A stretch of 64,000 nucleotides of DNA, from NCBI RefSeq assembly GCF_000620085.1, contig NZ_JHVJ01000025.1, forward strand, positions 1 to 64,000, written 5' to 3'. Shown here piece by piece: positions 8,342 through 15,881 of this stretch; positions within the stretch are counted from its first letter, which is position 1, and each line of letters starts with the position of its first letter. Source of the stretch: Marinobacterium jannaschii DSM 6295 (GTDB taxonomy: Bacteria > Pseudomonadota > Gammaproteobacteria > Pseudomonadales > Balneatricaceae). The position numbers were made by a program, and so were the translations under genes. The notes beneath the pieces were generated by a model that was not told the origin of the DNA, did no database searches, and saw nothing but the letters and a program-made list of their open reading frames with translations.

Positions 8342-10771
8342 ATGAAAAACAAAACTGATGTATTGATCATTGGTGGCGGCATCGCAGGTGTCAGCACCCT
8401 CTACCATCTGACCAAGCTGGGTTGGAAGGACGTTATGCTGACTGAGAAACTGGAGCTGACCTCCGGCTCAACCTGGCATGCGGCGGGCAACCTGCCCCAC
8501 TTCAGCAACAGCTACAACATTATGAAGCTGCAGCAGTACAGCATCGCGCTCTACGCCCGCCTGCAGGAAGAGACCGGTCATCCGGTGGACCATCATCCGA
8601 CCGGAGCCGTACGCCTGGCACACACCCAGGAGCGCATGGATGAATTCCAGCGCGTTGCGGCCATGGGCGAGATGGCCGGGCTGGACCTGGAGATCATCGA
8701 CAACGATCGCCTCAAGGAACTCTACCCGCATCTGGATACGACCGGCCTGATCGGTGGCCTGTGGGATCCGGACGATGGCCATATCGATCCTACCAGTGCC
8801 ACCAATGCCATGGCCGCCGGTGCCCGTCAGGGCGGTGCCACCATCGTGCGTAATAACCCGGTAGAGAAGATCGAACAGCAGCCGGACGGCCGCTGGCAGG
8901 TCACCACTGCCAAGGGCGTGATTGATGCCGGCATTATCGTCAACGCCGCCGGCTTCCGGGCCAACGAAGTGGCGGCGATGGTTGGCCACCAGCTGCCCAT
9001 CGCCTCGATGGAGCATCAGTTTGTCGTCACCGATAACGTACCGGAGCTGGAAGCGCGCGATACCATGCTGCCGATGCTGCGTGACCCCGACGTTTCCTAC
9101 TACCTGCGCCAGGAGGGCAAGGGCCTGATCCTCGGTCCTTACGAGAAAGGCGGCATCCCCTGGGCGACCGATGGCGTACCGGCGGCCTTTGGTCAGGAAC
9201 TGCTGCAGCCGGACCTCGACCGTATCGAAGAGATCATGTGCACCGCGATGGAGCAGGTCGACATTATCGGCCATGCCGGTATCAAGACCGTGGTGAATGG
9301 CCCGATCACCTATACCCCGGACGGCCACCCGCTGATCGGTCCGGTACATGGCTACGATAACTACTTCGTCTGCAGCGGCTTTAACTTCGGCATTGTGCAG
9401 GGCGGCGGTGCCGGTCACTTTATGGCGCAGTGGATTGTTAACGGCCATCCGGAACTGGACCTGTTCGAGCTGGACCCGCGTCGCTTCGGCGACTATGCCG
9501 ATCACGATTACACCGTGGCCAAGGCCACCGAGGTCTATGCCAACGAGTACCAGCTGGGCTTCCCCAACGAATACGCCATGCGTCCGGCCAAGCGCGGTAA
9601 CAAGCAGTCGCCGGTTTATCCACGTCATGCCGGTAAGGGTGCCGTCTTCGGGGCTTATTTTGGCTGGGAACGGCCAAGCTGGTTTGCGCCACAGGGATCA
9701 GACCCGCGCGAAGAACACAGCTTCCGCCGCAGCAACTGGTTTGATGCCGTAGCCGCCGAGTGCGAACTGGTGCGGGACAAGGTGGGTGTACTGGACCTGT
9801 CACCCTTCACCAAGTTTGAGATCAGCGGTGAGGGCGCCTATGACTATCTGGATGCTATTTCACCGAACCGCATTCCGGTCGAAGCCGGCGGTATCGCCCT
9901 GGCACACCCACTGACCGCTCAGGGCGGTGTCGCCTGGGAGTTCTCCGTCACCCGGCTCCAGGACGGCCGCTACTATATGATGGCACCGGCCGCGGCCGAG
10001 CTGATGGTCGAAGACTGGTTGCGCACCCGCCTGCCTGCCGATGGCTCTGTCAGCCTGACCAATATCACCCGTGACTACGGCACCCTGGTACTGGCCGGCC
10101 CCGATGCGCGTAAGGTACTGAGCCAGCTGACCGACAGCGATCTCAGCAACGCGGGCTTCCCCTGGTTCAGCGGTCAGGAGATCGAGATCGCCGGTGTGCC
10201 GGTCCGGGCACTGCGTATGAACTTCGTCGGCGAACTGGGCTGGGAGCTGCACCATCCGATCAAACACCAGCTGGCACTCTACGACGCCCTGATGGAAGTC
10301 GGCCAGGCATACGGTATCGGCGACTTCGGCCTGCGGGCGATGGACTCCATGCGACTGGAGAAGGCTTACCCGATCTGGGGCCATGACCTGACCACCGAAT
10401 TCAGCGCGCTGGAAGCCAGCCTCGGCTACTTCGTCAAGCTGGATAAGGGTGAGTTTGAAGGCAAGGCCGCGTTGCAGGCGCAGAAAGCAGACGGCGTGCC
10501 GCACCAGCTGGTACTGCTGGAACTGGCGGATACCGAAGTGGATGCGTCGGTGGGCATGGAGCCGGTCTATGGCGATGGCGCACTCGTCGGCCAGATCAGC
10601 TCCGGCGGCTACGGCCACCGCACCGGTAAGAGCCTGGCGCTGGCCTATATCCGCAGCGACGCCCTGGACACTGCGCTCAGCGTTAAAGTCCTGGGTGAGG
10701 TTTATCCGGCGACGATCGCCCGCCACGGTGTCTATGACAACAAAGGCGCACGCCTGAAAGCGGATGACTGA
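8342..10771 (+). CDS. FAD-dependent dimethylglycine/sarcosine dehydrogenase-like protein with C-terminal GcvT domains
   Basis: 809 residues. The N-terminal DAO domain has the dinucleotide motif VLIIGGGIAGVSTLYHL. SGSTWHAAGN at 41-50 places His46 where mammalian dimethylglycine and sarcosine dehydrogenases attach FAD covalently. The region from about 440 to the end is GcvT/aminomethyltransferase-like, which binds tetrahydrofolate and captures the formaldehyde released by N-demethylation. Start 8342 follows AGGA at 8 bases; an upstream in-frame codon at 8300 lacks a site. Substrate could be dimethylglycine, sarcosine or another N-methyl compound; the sequence does not decide. Flanking LysR and XRE-cupin genes suggest substrate induction. 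Confidence 0.88.
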   Translation: MKNKTDVLIIGGGIAGVSTLYHLTKLGWKDVMLTEKLELTSGSTWHAAGNLPHFSNSYNIMKLQQYSIALYARLQEETGHPVDHHPTGAVRLAHTQERMDEFQRVAAMGEMAGLDLEIIDNDRLKELYPHLDTTGLIGGLWDPDDGHIDPTSATNAMAAGARQGGATIVRNNPVEKIEQQPDGRWQVTTAKGVIDAGIIVNAAGFRANEVAAMVGHQLPIASMEHQFVVTDNVPELEARDTMLPMLRDPDVSYYLRQEGKGLILGPYEKGGIPWATDGVPAAFGQELLQPDLDRIEEIMCTAMEQVDIIGHAGIKTVVNGPITYTPDGHPLIGPVHGYDNYFVCSGFNFGIVQGGGAGHFMAQWIVNGHPELDLFELDPRRFGDYADHDYTVAKATEVYANEYQLGFPNEYAMRPAKRGNKQSPVYPRHAGKGAVFGAYFGWERPSWFAPQGSDPREEHSFRRSNWFDAVAAECELVRDKVGVLDLSPFTKFEISGEGAYDYLDAISPNRIPVEAGGIALAHPLTAQGGVAWEFSVTRLQDGRYYMMAPAAAELMVEDWLRTRLPADGSVSLTNITRDYGTLVLAGPDARKVLSQLTDSDLSNAGFPWFSGQEIEIAGVPVRALRMNFVGELGWELHHPIKHQLALYDALMEVGQAYGIGDFGLRAMDSMRLEKAYPIWGHDLTTEFSALEASLGYFVKLDKGEFEGKAALQAQKADGVPHQLVLLELADTEVDASVGMEPVYGDGALVGQISSGGYGHRTGKSLALAYIRSDALDTALSVKVLGEVYPATIARHGVYDNKGARLKADD

Positions 10772-10778
10772 GTCATTC

Positions 10779-10800
10779 TGATCCGGGTTCGCCCGGATCA
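10779..10800 (+). terminator. UUCG-capped hairpin after the dehydrogenase gene
   Basis: Nine perfect base pairs (TGATCCGGG with CCCGGATCA) close a TTCG tetraloop, 8 bases past the stop codon. It lacks a strong T run but has the form of a stable transcript end. Confidence 0.65.
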
Positions 10801-10848
10801 ACAGGGTTTACCTTCTTAGCCTGAGTATCTCCGACTTTTGGCTACCTG

Positions 10849-10895
10849 CCACGCCCGTCACTGTTGTGGGACAAGCCCTCGCAACAGGGGTGTGG
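10849..10895. ncRNA. Structured intergenic element, second hairpin after the dehydrogenase gene
   Basis: CCACGCCC (10849-10856) pairs with GGGTGTGG (10888-10895) allowing one G-U, and inside it CTGTTG (10861-10866) pairs with CAACAG (10882-10887), with a 4-base bulge on one side. On the plus strand it is followed shortly by TCTTTT. It could be a second terminator for the dehydrogenase transcript or a processed 3' end; no known RNA family is recognised. Confidence 0.35.
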
Positions 10896-10930
10896 TGGGA
10901 TCTTTTAAACCGCAGTATTCAAAGTAGCGC

Positions 10931-11545
10931 TTAATACCCGGCCGGCGTCATCATCCAGATCACCACGGCATCCTCATCAGCCGAGGGATTGCGGGCAAAG
11001 TGTGGTTCGTCACCCGTAATCGAGAAGCTGTCGCCCTGCTGCAACAGGAAGGTCTTATCGCCAATGCTCAGTTCAAGCGTCCCCGACTGGACAAAACCAC
11101 CCTCCTCCCCCTTGCGCTTACGCGACTCCTTGCCGGTTTCGGCACCGGGCGCAAAGGTGGTCATGATCATCTGTAACTGGCCGCTGAGGCGCGGCGACAA
11201 CAGCTCCTCACTGATGCCGGTACCGGCGAAGTCGAGGCGGCGGCGGTTGTCGGCCCGCACCACATGGTTCAGTTCAGCCATCGGTGCCTGCTGGTCGGTA
11301 TGGAAGAACCAGCTGATCTGCACCCCCAGTACTTCACTGATCGCCTGCAGCACCGGGATCGGCAGCGAGGAAACACCACGTTCGACCTGGCTGACATAAC
11401 CCACCGATTTGCCGATCGCTTCTGCCATCGATACCAGCGTTATCCCCTTGGCCTTACGCAGGTCACGGATTTGGCGGCCGATACGCAGGTTTTCACTGTC
11501 GATACTTTCTTTCCGGGCCTTGCCCGTTGTGGCGCTGCTGCTCAT
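10931..11545 (-). CDS. XRE-family regulator with C-terminal cupin domain
   Basis: 204 residues. A Cro/CI-type helix-turn-helix spans about 20-75 (IRDLRKAKGITLVSMAEAIG and VGYVSQVERGVSSLP). A small-molecule-binding cupin barrel occupies about 120-200, with GEEGGFVQSGTLELSIGD and QQGDSFSITGDEPHFARN. This architecture (PuuR/SutR-like) senses a metabolite and usually represses catabolic genes. It sits convergent to the dehydrogenase and divergent to cobST, so both are candidate targets. A perfect inverted repeat overlaps its own start region, suggesting autoregulation. Confidence 0.88.
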   Translation of the reverse strand: MSSSATTGKARKESIDSENLRIGRQIRDLRKAKGITLVSMAEAIGKSVGYVSQVERGVSSLPIPVLQAISEVLGVQISWFFHTDQQAPMAELNHVVRADNRRRLDFAGTGISEELLSPRLSGQLQMIMTTFAPGAETGKESRKRKGEEGGFVQSGTLELSIGDKTFLLQQGDSFSITGDEPHFARNPSADEDAVVIWMMTPAGY

Positions 11546-11548
11546 GCG

Positions 11549-11580
11549 GATCGCTCTTTCAGTGACATTTTCGAGCGATC
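11549..11580. promoter_or_regulatory. Inverted repeat GATCGCTC/GAGCGATC at the XRE-cupin start (candidate operator)
   Basis: GATCGCTC at 11549-11556 and GAGCGATC at 11573-11580 are perfect 8-bp arms with 24 bases between their centres. They lie just upstream of the minus-strand ATG of the XRE-cupin gene, in the spacer shared with cobS. The same octamer is in the dehydrogenase promoter at 8259-8266. Confidence 0.5.
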
Positions 11581-11766
11581 ATAGCAAACTAAATCACTCT
11601 GATGAATTTATCCCTGTTTTTTTCATAACCGACCGATAGCCCGTTGGCTGCATCGGTCAGCCCTAACTGGCCCATTCCAGCCCCGCTGCCAGCCCCTACA
11701 ATCGGGGTAATCAGGGGCACTGCGTCCGTCATCTCTCTTTGCAGCAGTTTTAGAAAAGGTAGCTCT

Positions 11767-12762
11767 ATGTCTGATATTCAGGTCAACCAACCCGATATGA
11801 TGGTCTCAGTGCGTGAAGTTTTCGGCATCGACACCAATCTGGAAGTCCCGGCGTTCAGCGAGCGCGATGACCATGTGCCTGAAATCGATCCGGCCTACCA
11901 CTTTAACCCGGAAGTCACGCTGGCGATTCTGGCCGGCTTTACCCGCGACCGTCGCGTGATGGTGCAGGGCCTGCACGGCACCGGCAAATCCACCCATATC
12001 GAGCAGGTGGCGGCACGCCTTAACTGGCCCTGCCTGCGTATCAACCTGGATGGCCATATCAGCCGCCTCGATCTGGTCGGTAAGGACACGATTGTGCTGG
12101 AGGATGGCAAGCAGGTAACTCAGTTCCAGGAGGGGATCGTGCCCTGGGCCCTGAAGCGTCCGGTGGCGCTGATCTTCGATGAGTTCGATGCCGGCCGGCC
12201 CGATGTAATGTTCGTGATCCAGCGTATCCTCGAACGCGACGGCAAGTTTACCCTGCTGGACCAGAACGAGGTGATCCACCCTCACCCCCATTTCCGTCTG
12301 TTTGCCACCTCCAACACCGTCGGACTGGGCAACCTGAACGGCCTTTACCACGGCACCCAGATGATCAACCAGGCCCAGATGGACCGCTGGAATATCGTCG
12401 CCACCCTCAACTACCTGCCACGGGAAGACGAGATCAAGATCATCCAGGCCCGGGTCCCTTCCTTTGCCGATGCGCGGGGTCATGATGTGGTCGACTCGAT
12501 GATCGCCCTGGCCGACCTGACCCGTCAGGGCTTTGCGGCCGGAGATCTGTCCACCCTGATGTCCCCCCGCACCGTAATCGCCTGGGCGGAAAATACCGAG
12601 ATATTCCGTGACCCGGCCGTCGCCTTCCGCCTCTCCTACCTGAACAAGTGTGACGAAGCCGAACGTCCGCTGATCGCCGAGTACTACCAGCGCTGCTTCG
12701 ATCAGGAGCTGGAAGAGTCCTATATGCGTCACGGGGAGGTCATGTCGGATGGCCAGAGCTGA
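11767..12762 (+). CDS. cobS: CobS-like AAA+ ATPase (cobaltochelatase small subunit / MoxR-type)
   Basis: 331 residues; ATG at 11767 follows AAGG at about 8-10 bases. Walker A GLHGTGKST is near 68-76 and Walker B ALIFDEFDAG near 135. Sequence and length fit CobS, the AAA+ motor that with CobT drives the large CobN subunit to insert cobalt into hydrogenobyrinate diamide in aerobic B12 synthesis. It overlaps cobT by 14 bases. No cobN or other corrin-pathway gene is in the window, so a distant cobN or a different client is possible. Confidence 0.85.
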   Translation: MSDIQVNQPDMMVSVREVFGIDTNLEVPAFSERDDHVPEIDPAYHFNPEVTLAILAGFTRDRRVMVQGLHGTGKSTHIEQVAARLNWPCLRINLDGHISRLDLVGKDTIVLEDGKQVTQFQEGIVPWALKRPVALIFDEFDAGRPDVMFVIQRILERDGKFTLLDQNEVIHPHPHFRLFATSNTVGLGNLNGLYHGTQMINQAQMDRWNIVATLNYLPREDEIKIIQARVPSFADARGHDVVDSMIALADLTRQGFAAGDLSTLMSPRTVIAWAENTEIFRDPAVAFRLSYLNKCDEAERPLIAEYYQRCFDQELEESYMRHGEVMSDGQS

Positions 12763-14473
12763 GAAGCTACAACAGCAGGCGGAGGAACTCTGCGGCGCGC
12801 TGATCCGGGCGCTGTCCGGCGAAAAGCAGCTGCGCTACCGTGGCCGCAGCCTGGAACTGAACGGCCGTCCTTATGCCGTGCGTACGCCACACCTGCGCAC
12901 CGATGTGGAAAAGGACGATTTCCGCTCCTTCCGCGGTGCTGCCGACGGTATAGCCCTGCGCCTGAAGCACAGCGATCCGGTGCTGCATCGCAGCCTGATG
13001 CCGGACGATGATATCGGTGCCATGATCTTCGAGATGCTGGAGCAGCTGCGGGTCGAGTCGCTGGTCAGCGCAGCCCATCCCGGCGCACGGCAGAATATGG
13101 TCCACCGCTTTCGTGCCTGGACCCAGGAGTTTCATCACTCCGGCACCACCGAATCCCATGTCGGCCTGCTGATCTACAGCATCGCCCAGATCTGCTGGTC
13201 ACGTATGACCGGCCTGCCCGCCGACGAGTCCACCGAGGGGCTGGTCGAACCACAGCGGATGATGCTGGCGCCTCATATCGGCACTTACCTGGCGGGCATG
13301 CGCCGTAGCAAGACGGATCAGTCGGCCTACGCCGAAAACGCCCTGGGAATCGTGGCGGTGGTGGCGGAGATTATCGACAACCTCAACAATGCGCTGAAAA
13401 AGGACGGCGACGATGACCAGGAAGAGCTGAAACTGCCGGAAAACCTCGCCAGCTTCAGCCTGTTGCTGGAGCCGGAAGATGGCAGCGGCGAACAGGGCGG
13501 CAGCCATGGCTCACGGCTGCGCAGCGCCCGCGAACTGGCCGAGCAGCTGGAAAGCTATCAGGTGTTCAGCCGGGCCTGGGACCGCGAGGTCGCCTCCACC
13601 GCTCTGGTGCGCAAAGACCTGCTGCTCGAGCTGCGAGAACAGCTGGATAAGCGCATCGCCGGCCAGGGCATCAACATCCCGCGCCTGGCACGCGAACTGA
13701 GCCGGCTGCTGGCCGCGCCGCGGCTGGACGACTGGAACTTCGGCGAGGAAGAGGGCTACCTGGATGGCCGCCGCCTCAGCTCACTGGTGACCTCACCGGA
13801 GAACCGCAAGCTGTTCCGCCAGGAACGCTACCAGCCGCACAGTAACTGCCAGGTCACCTTCCTGCTGGATAACTCCGGTTCGATGCGCGAGCATATCGAA
13901 TCGATCGCCATGATGGTGGATGTGTTTGCCCGGGCACTGGAACAGGCTGGCGCCAAATCTGAGGTGCTGGGCTTTACCACGGGTGCCTGGCAGGGCGGCC
14001 GCGCCTATAAGGAGTGGCAGCGTAAACGCCGGCCACAAAACCCCGGCCGACTGGCCGAACTGTGCCATATCGTTTACAAAGACGCTGACCTGCCCTGGCG
14101 TCAGTCGCGCCGTGGCATGGCTGCACTGCTGAAGCCCGACCTGTTCCGGGAGGGAATCGACGGTGAAGCCGTGCTCTGGGCAGCCAACCGCATGGCGGCA
14201 CGCCCGGAACAGCGCAAGATCCTGATTGTGGTTTCAGATGGCTGTCCGATGGAGTCCGCGACCCACCAGACCAACTCGGAGGACTTTCTTGACAACCACC
14301 TGAAGCAGGTCGCCGCGATGCTGGAGCTACGCGGTGATATCGAGCTGTACGGACTGGGTGTCGGGCTCGATCTGGGCCTCTATTACCGCCATCATCTGGC
14401 GATGGACACCAGTGTCCCGCTGGACAATGCGATGTTTCGTGAAATCATGCAGATGATCAGGCGCCGGCACTGA
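12749..14473 (+). CDS. cobT: CobT-like VWA-domain protein (cobaltochelatase subunit)
   Basis: 574 residues. A C-terminal von Willebrand A domain starts at about 370 with the MIDAS motif DNSGS (FLLDNSGSMREH). The middle contains an acidic stretch (KKDGDDDQEELKLPE near 214-228), common in CobT. The start ATG 12749 has GGGGAGG 9 bases upstream, inside the end of cobS. VWA subunits partner AAA+ motors such as CobS to load metal into the chelatase. It is somewhat shorter than typical alphaproteobacterial CobT. Assignment rests on the pair with CobS. Confidence 0.85.
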   Translation: MARAEKLQQQAEELCGALIRALSGEKQLRYRGRSLELNGRPYAVRTPHLRTDVEKDDFRSFRGAADGIALRLKHSDPVLHRSLMPDDDIGAMIFEMLEQLRVESLVSAAHPGARQNMVHRFRAWTQEFHHSGTTESHVGLLIYSIAQICWSRMTGLPADESTEGLVEPQRMMLAPHIGTYLAGMRRSKTDQSAYAENALGIVAVVAEIIDNLNNALKKDGDDDQEELKLPENLASFSLLLEPEDGSGEQGGSHGSRLRSARELAEQLESYQVFSRAWDREVASTALVRKDLLLELREQLDKRIAGQGINIPRLARELSRLLAAPRLDDWNFGEEEGYLDGRRLSSLVTSPENRKLFRQERYQPHSNCQVTFLLDNSGSMREHIESIAMMVDVFARALEQAGAKSEVLGFTTGAWQGGRAYKEWQRKRRPQNPGRLAELCHIVYKDADLPWRQSRRGMAALLKPDLFREGIDGEAVLWAANRMAARPEQRKILIVVSDGCPMESATHQTNSEDFLDNHLKQVAAMLELRGDIELYGLGVGLDLGLYYRHHLAMDTSVPLDNAMFREIMQMIRRRH

Positions 14474-14679
14474 TCACTGCCGCTTTTAATACCTTAAACA
14501 TCTTAAAAAGCACAGAATAAATAACCAAAAACGATTAAAAGAGATAGGTCCAGACTGGCACCAAAAAAGTGCATTCTCTGGTTCTATTCCCCCCATAGTC
14601 TGATCCATAATATGGCCGCCGAAAGCTGCCACCGCACTGTTTTTCCGGCCCTCAGGCGGAAACTCAGGGTATAGCGGGT

Positions 14680-14718
14680 AACCAATGAAAAGTCATTGGT
14701 TGCACCACACTGGTGCAA
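14680..14718 (+). ncRNA. Two adjacent perfect hairpins in the cobT-DUF3461 spacer
   Basis: AACCAATGA (14680-14688) pairs with TCATTGGTT (14693-14701) around a 4-base loop. TTGCACCA (14700-14707) pairs with TGGTGCAA (14711-14718) around CAC. The two stems share the TT at 14700-14701, so they either stack coaxially or compete at their junction. Confidence 0.45.
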
Positions 14719-14816
14719 ACCGTGGTACTAATAACTGCTGCCGGCGTCCTGTTGAACATCGACAGACATCGCAGGTAATAGCATCTTTATCAGAGACATG
14801 GTCTTAAGCTGATCCT

Positions 14817-14851
14817 CCGGCGACACTTGCCCCATCACACAAGTTCGCCGG
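14817..14851 (+). ncRNA. Long stem upstream of the DUF3461 gene
   Basis: CCGGCGA (14817-14823) pairs with TCGCCGG (14845-14851) and ACTTG (14825-14829) pairs with CAAGT (14840-14844), with one bulged C and a 10-base loop. Twelve base pairs about 165 bases before the start codon. Function unknown. Confidence 0.4.
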
Positions 14852-15013
14852 GAGCCCCGACCACGACAATAATTACAATACTCTTCAGATGAGATTACTC
14901 GCTACACGGCCCTGAAGCTGTGGCTTTCTGGTTGCCTCATCCCGCCGCTACCAAAATGGCGGAGAGGACGCATCAACGACTGACTAACTTTGCTATGGGA
15001 AACTGACAAGACC

Positions 15014-15409
15014 ATGTCTGACTATCCAACGCTTGACCAGATGGGCGTTAAGTCCGTCGAGAATGTTGTGAAATACAGCCTGCGCCAGGAAGGCGATACT
15101 GATGTGCTGAAAATTTACTACAAGCGCCCGAAAGGCAGCTTCCTGTCCCGCAGCAAGAAGTTTACCTTTGTGCGCCCTAACCGTGTGGTCTCGGCTTATT
15201 CCTCCACCAGCGAGCGCGATAACCCGAACAAACTCAGCCCGATGCTGCTGGATGCCCTGCGCGAGCTGAAGAAGCTGCTGTCTGAAACCGAAGAGCAGAA
15301 TCCGGTTGATCCGAAAGAGAAGTTCCTGGCCGACCTGGATCATCTTGAGCGCGTTATGAATGCCAAGATTAATGAGATCCGCCAGCAGATTCAGGATCTG
15401 GAAAAATAA
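15014..15409 (+). CDS. DUF3461 family protein, function unknown
   Basis: 131 residues, starting MSDYPTLDQMGVKSVENV, with KIYYKRPKGSFLSRSKKFTF in the first half and a helical C-terminus (FLADLDHLERVMNAKINEIRQQIQDLEK) that looks like a coiled coil. This matches the uncharacterised gammaproteobacterial family DUF3461 as I know it. The ATG at 15014 is chosen on the conserved N-terminus; the nearest purine-rich site (GGGAAA) is rather far. No membrane segment or signal peptide. The long folded upstream region is the only hint of regulation. No function can be assigned. Confidence 0.75.
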   Translation: MSDYPTLDQMGVKSVENVVKYSLRQEGDTDVLKIYYKRPKGSFLSRSKKFTFVRPNRVVSAYSSTSERDNPNKLSPMLLDALRELKKLLSETEEQNPVDPKEKFLADLDHLERVMNAKINEIRQQIQDLEK

Positions 15410-15418
15410 GATCCTCCC

Positions 15419-15440
15419 GGGCAGGTGCAAGCACCTGCCC
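15419..15440 (+). terminator. Hairpin after the DUF3461 gene
   Basis: GGGCAGGTG and CACCTGCCC form nine perfect pairs around CAAG, 10 bases past the stop codon. No T run follows. Confidence 0.6.
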
Positions 15441-15881
15441 ACTGTTCAAACCACCAGCAACAAACGATCCAAAAACGACATATAAGACACAAAAGCGACA
15501 TCCAATTCCGGATTTTTCGCTCCCCTCCCCCCAAGTCATAGCTTAGCTGTTAGGTTTATATGACTTTTCAAACCTGTAGCTAACCGCCTCAGAACGCAGT
15601 AGGGACGCGGCCTGCCAACCAGATAGAGTCAATGGAACGATACTGGTACTACCCACTCAACATAGCTGGCCCTAAAAATGGTCATAGCGTTCAGACGAAA
15701 CTAGAAGCGTTGTCGAAGTGACCTGATCGACGGGTTAACAGAACCTATCTGAGACCCGGGACAGGTAAACCGGACTGCAGAGTCATTGTCCTAGACACCC
15801 ACAAGAGGTATCAGGACGGGGCTTACAGACAGCTTATATTAGTCCATCGGAAGCATGGACATCCCAAACCAGGAGATACTT
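15441..15881 (+). other. 441-base spacer upstream of the TRAP operon
   Basis: No gene is visible. It must hold the TRAP operon promoter. The notable element is the pair of interlocking inverted repeats at 15533-15583. The remainder (15590-15860) contains nothing I can match to a known riboswitch; I looked for the glycine-riboswitch conserved segments and did not find them. Confidence 0.5.
15533..15583 (+). promoter_or_regulatory. Interlocking inverted repeats (pseudoknot-like) upstream of the TRAP operon
   Basis: Stem A: AAGTCATA (15533-15540) with TATGACTT (15559-15566). Stem B: TTAGCT (15543-15548) with AGCTAA (15578-15583), continued by AGGTTT (15552-15557) with AAACCT (15570-15575). The 5' arm of B lies in the loop of A and its 3' arm lies outside, so the stems must either form a pseudoknot or exclude each other. 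At the DNA level they could instead be two overlapping operators. Confidence 0.45.

Larger units (their letters stand above)
14474..15013 (+). other. 540-base structured spacer upstream of the DUF3461 gene
   Basis: No gene is visible. The spacer contains several perfect stems: two back-to-back hairpins at 14680-14718, a 12-bp stem at 14817-14851, and a shorter CCGCC/GGCGG stem near 14942-14962. If transcribed as the leader of the DUF3461 gene it would be an unusually long, folded 5' region; it may instead hold the end of the cobST transcript plus an unknown small RNA. Confidence 0.45.

Noticed and set aside
8468-9628. Long open frame (386 codons) antisense to the FAD/GcvT dehydrogenase
   Set aside because: A codon-bias shadow; composition rich in His, Gly and Arg with no motif.
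15441-15881. Glycine or other known riboswitch upstream of the TRAP operon
   Set aside because: I could not match the conserved glycine-aptamer segments or any other riboswitch core; only the interlocking repeats are reported.
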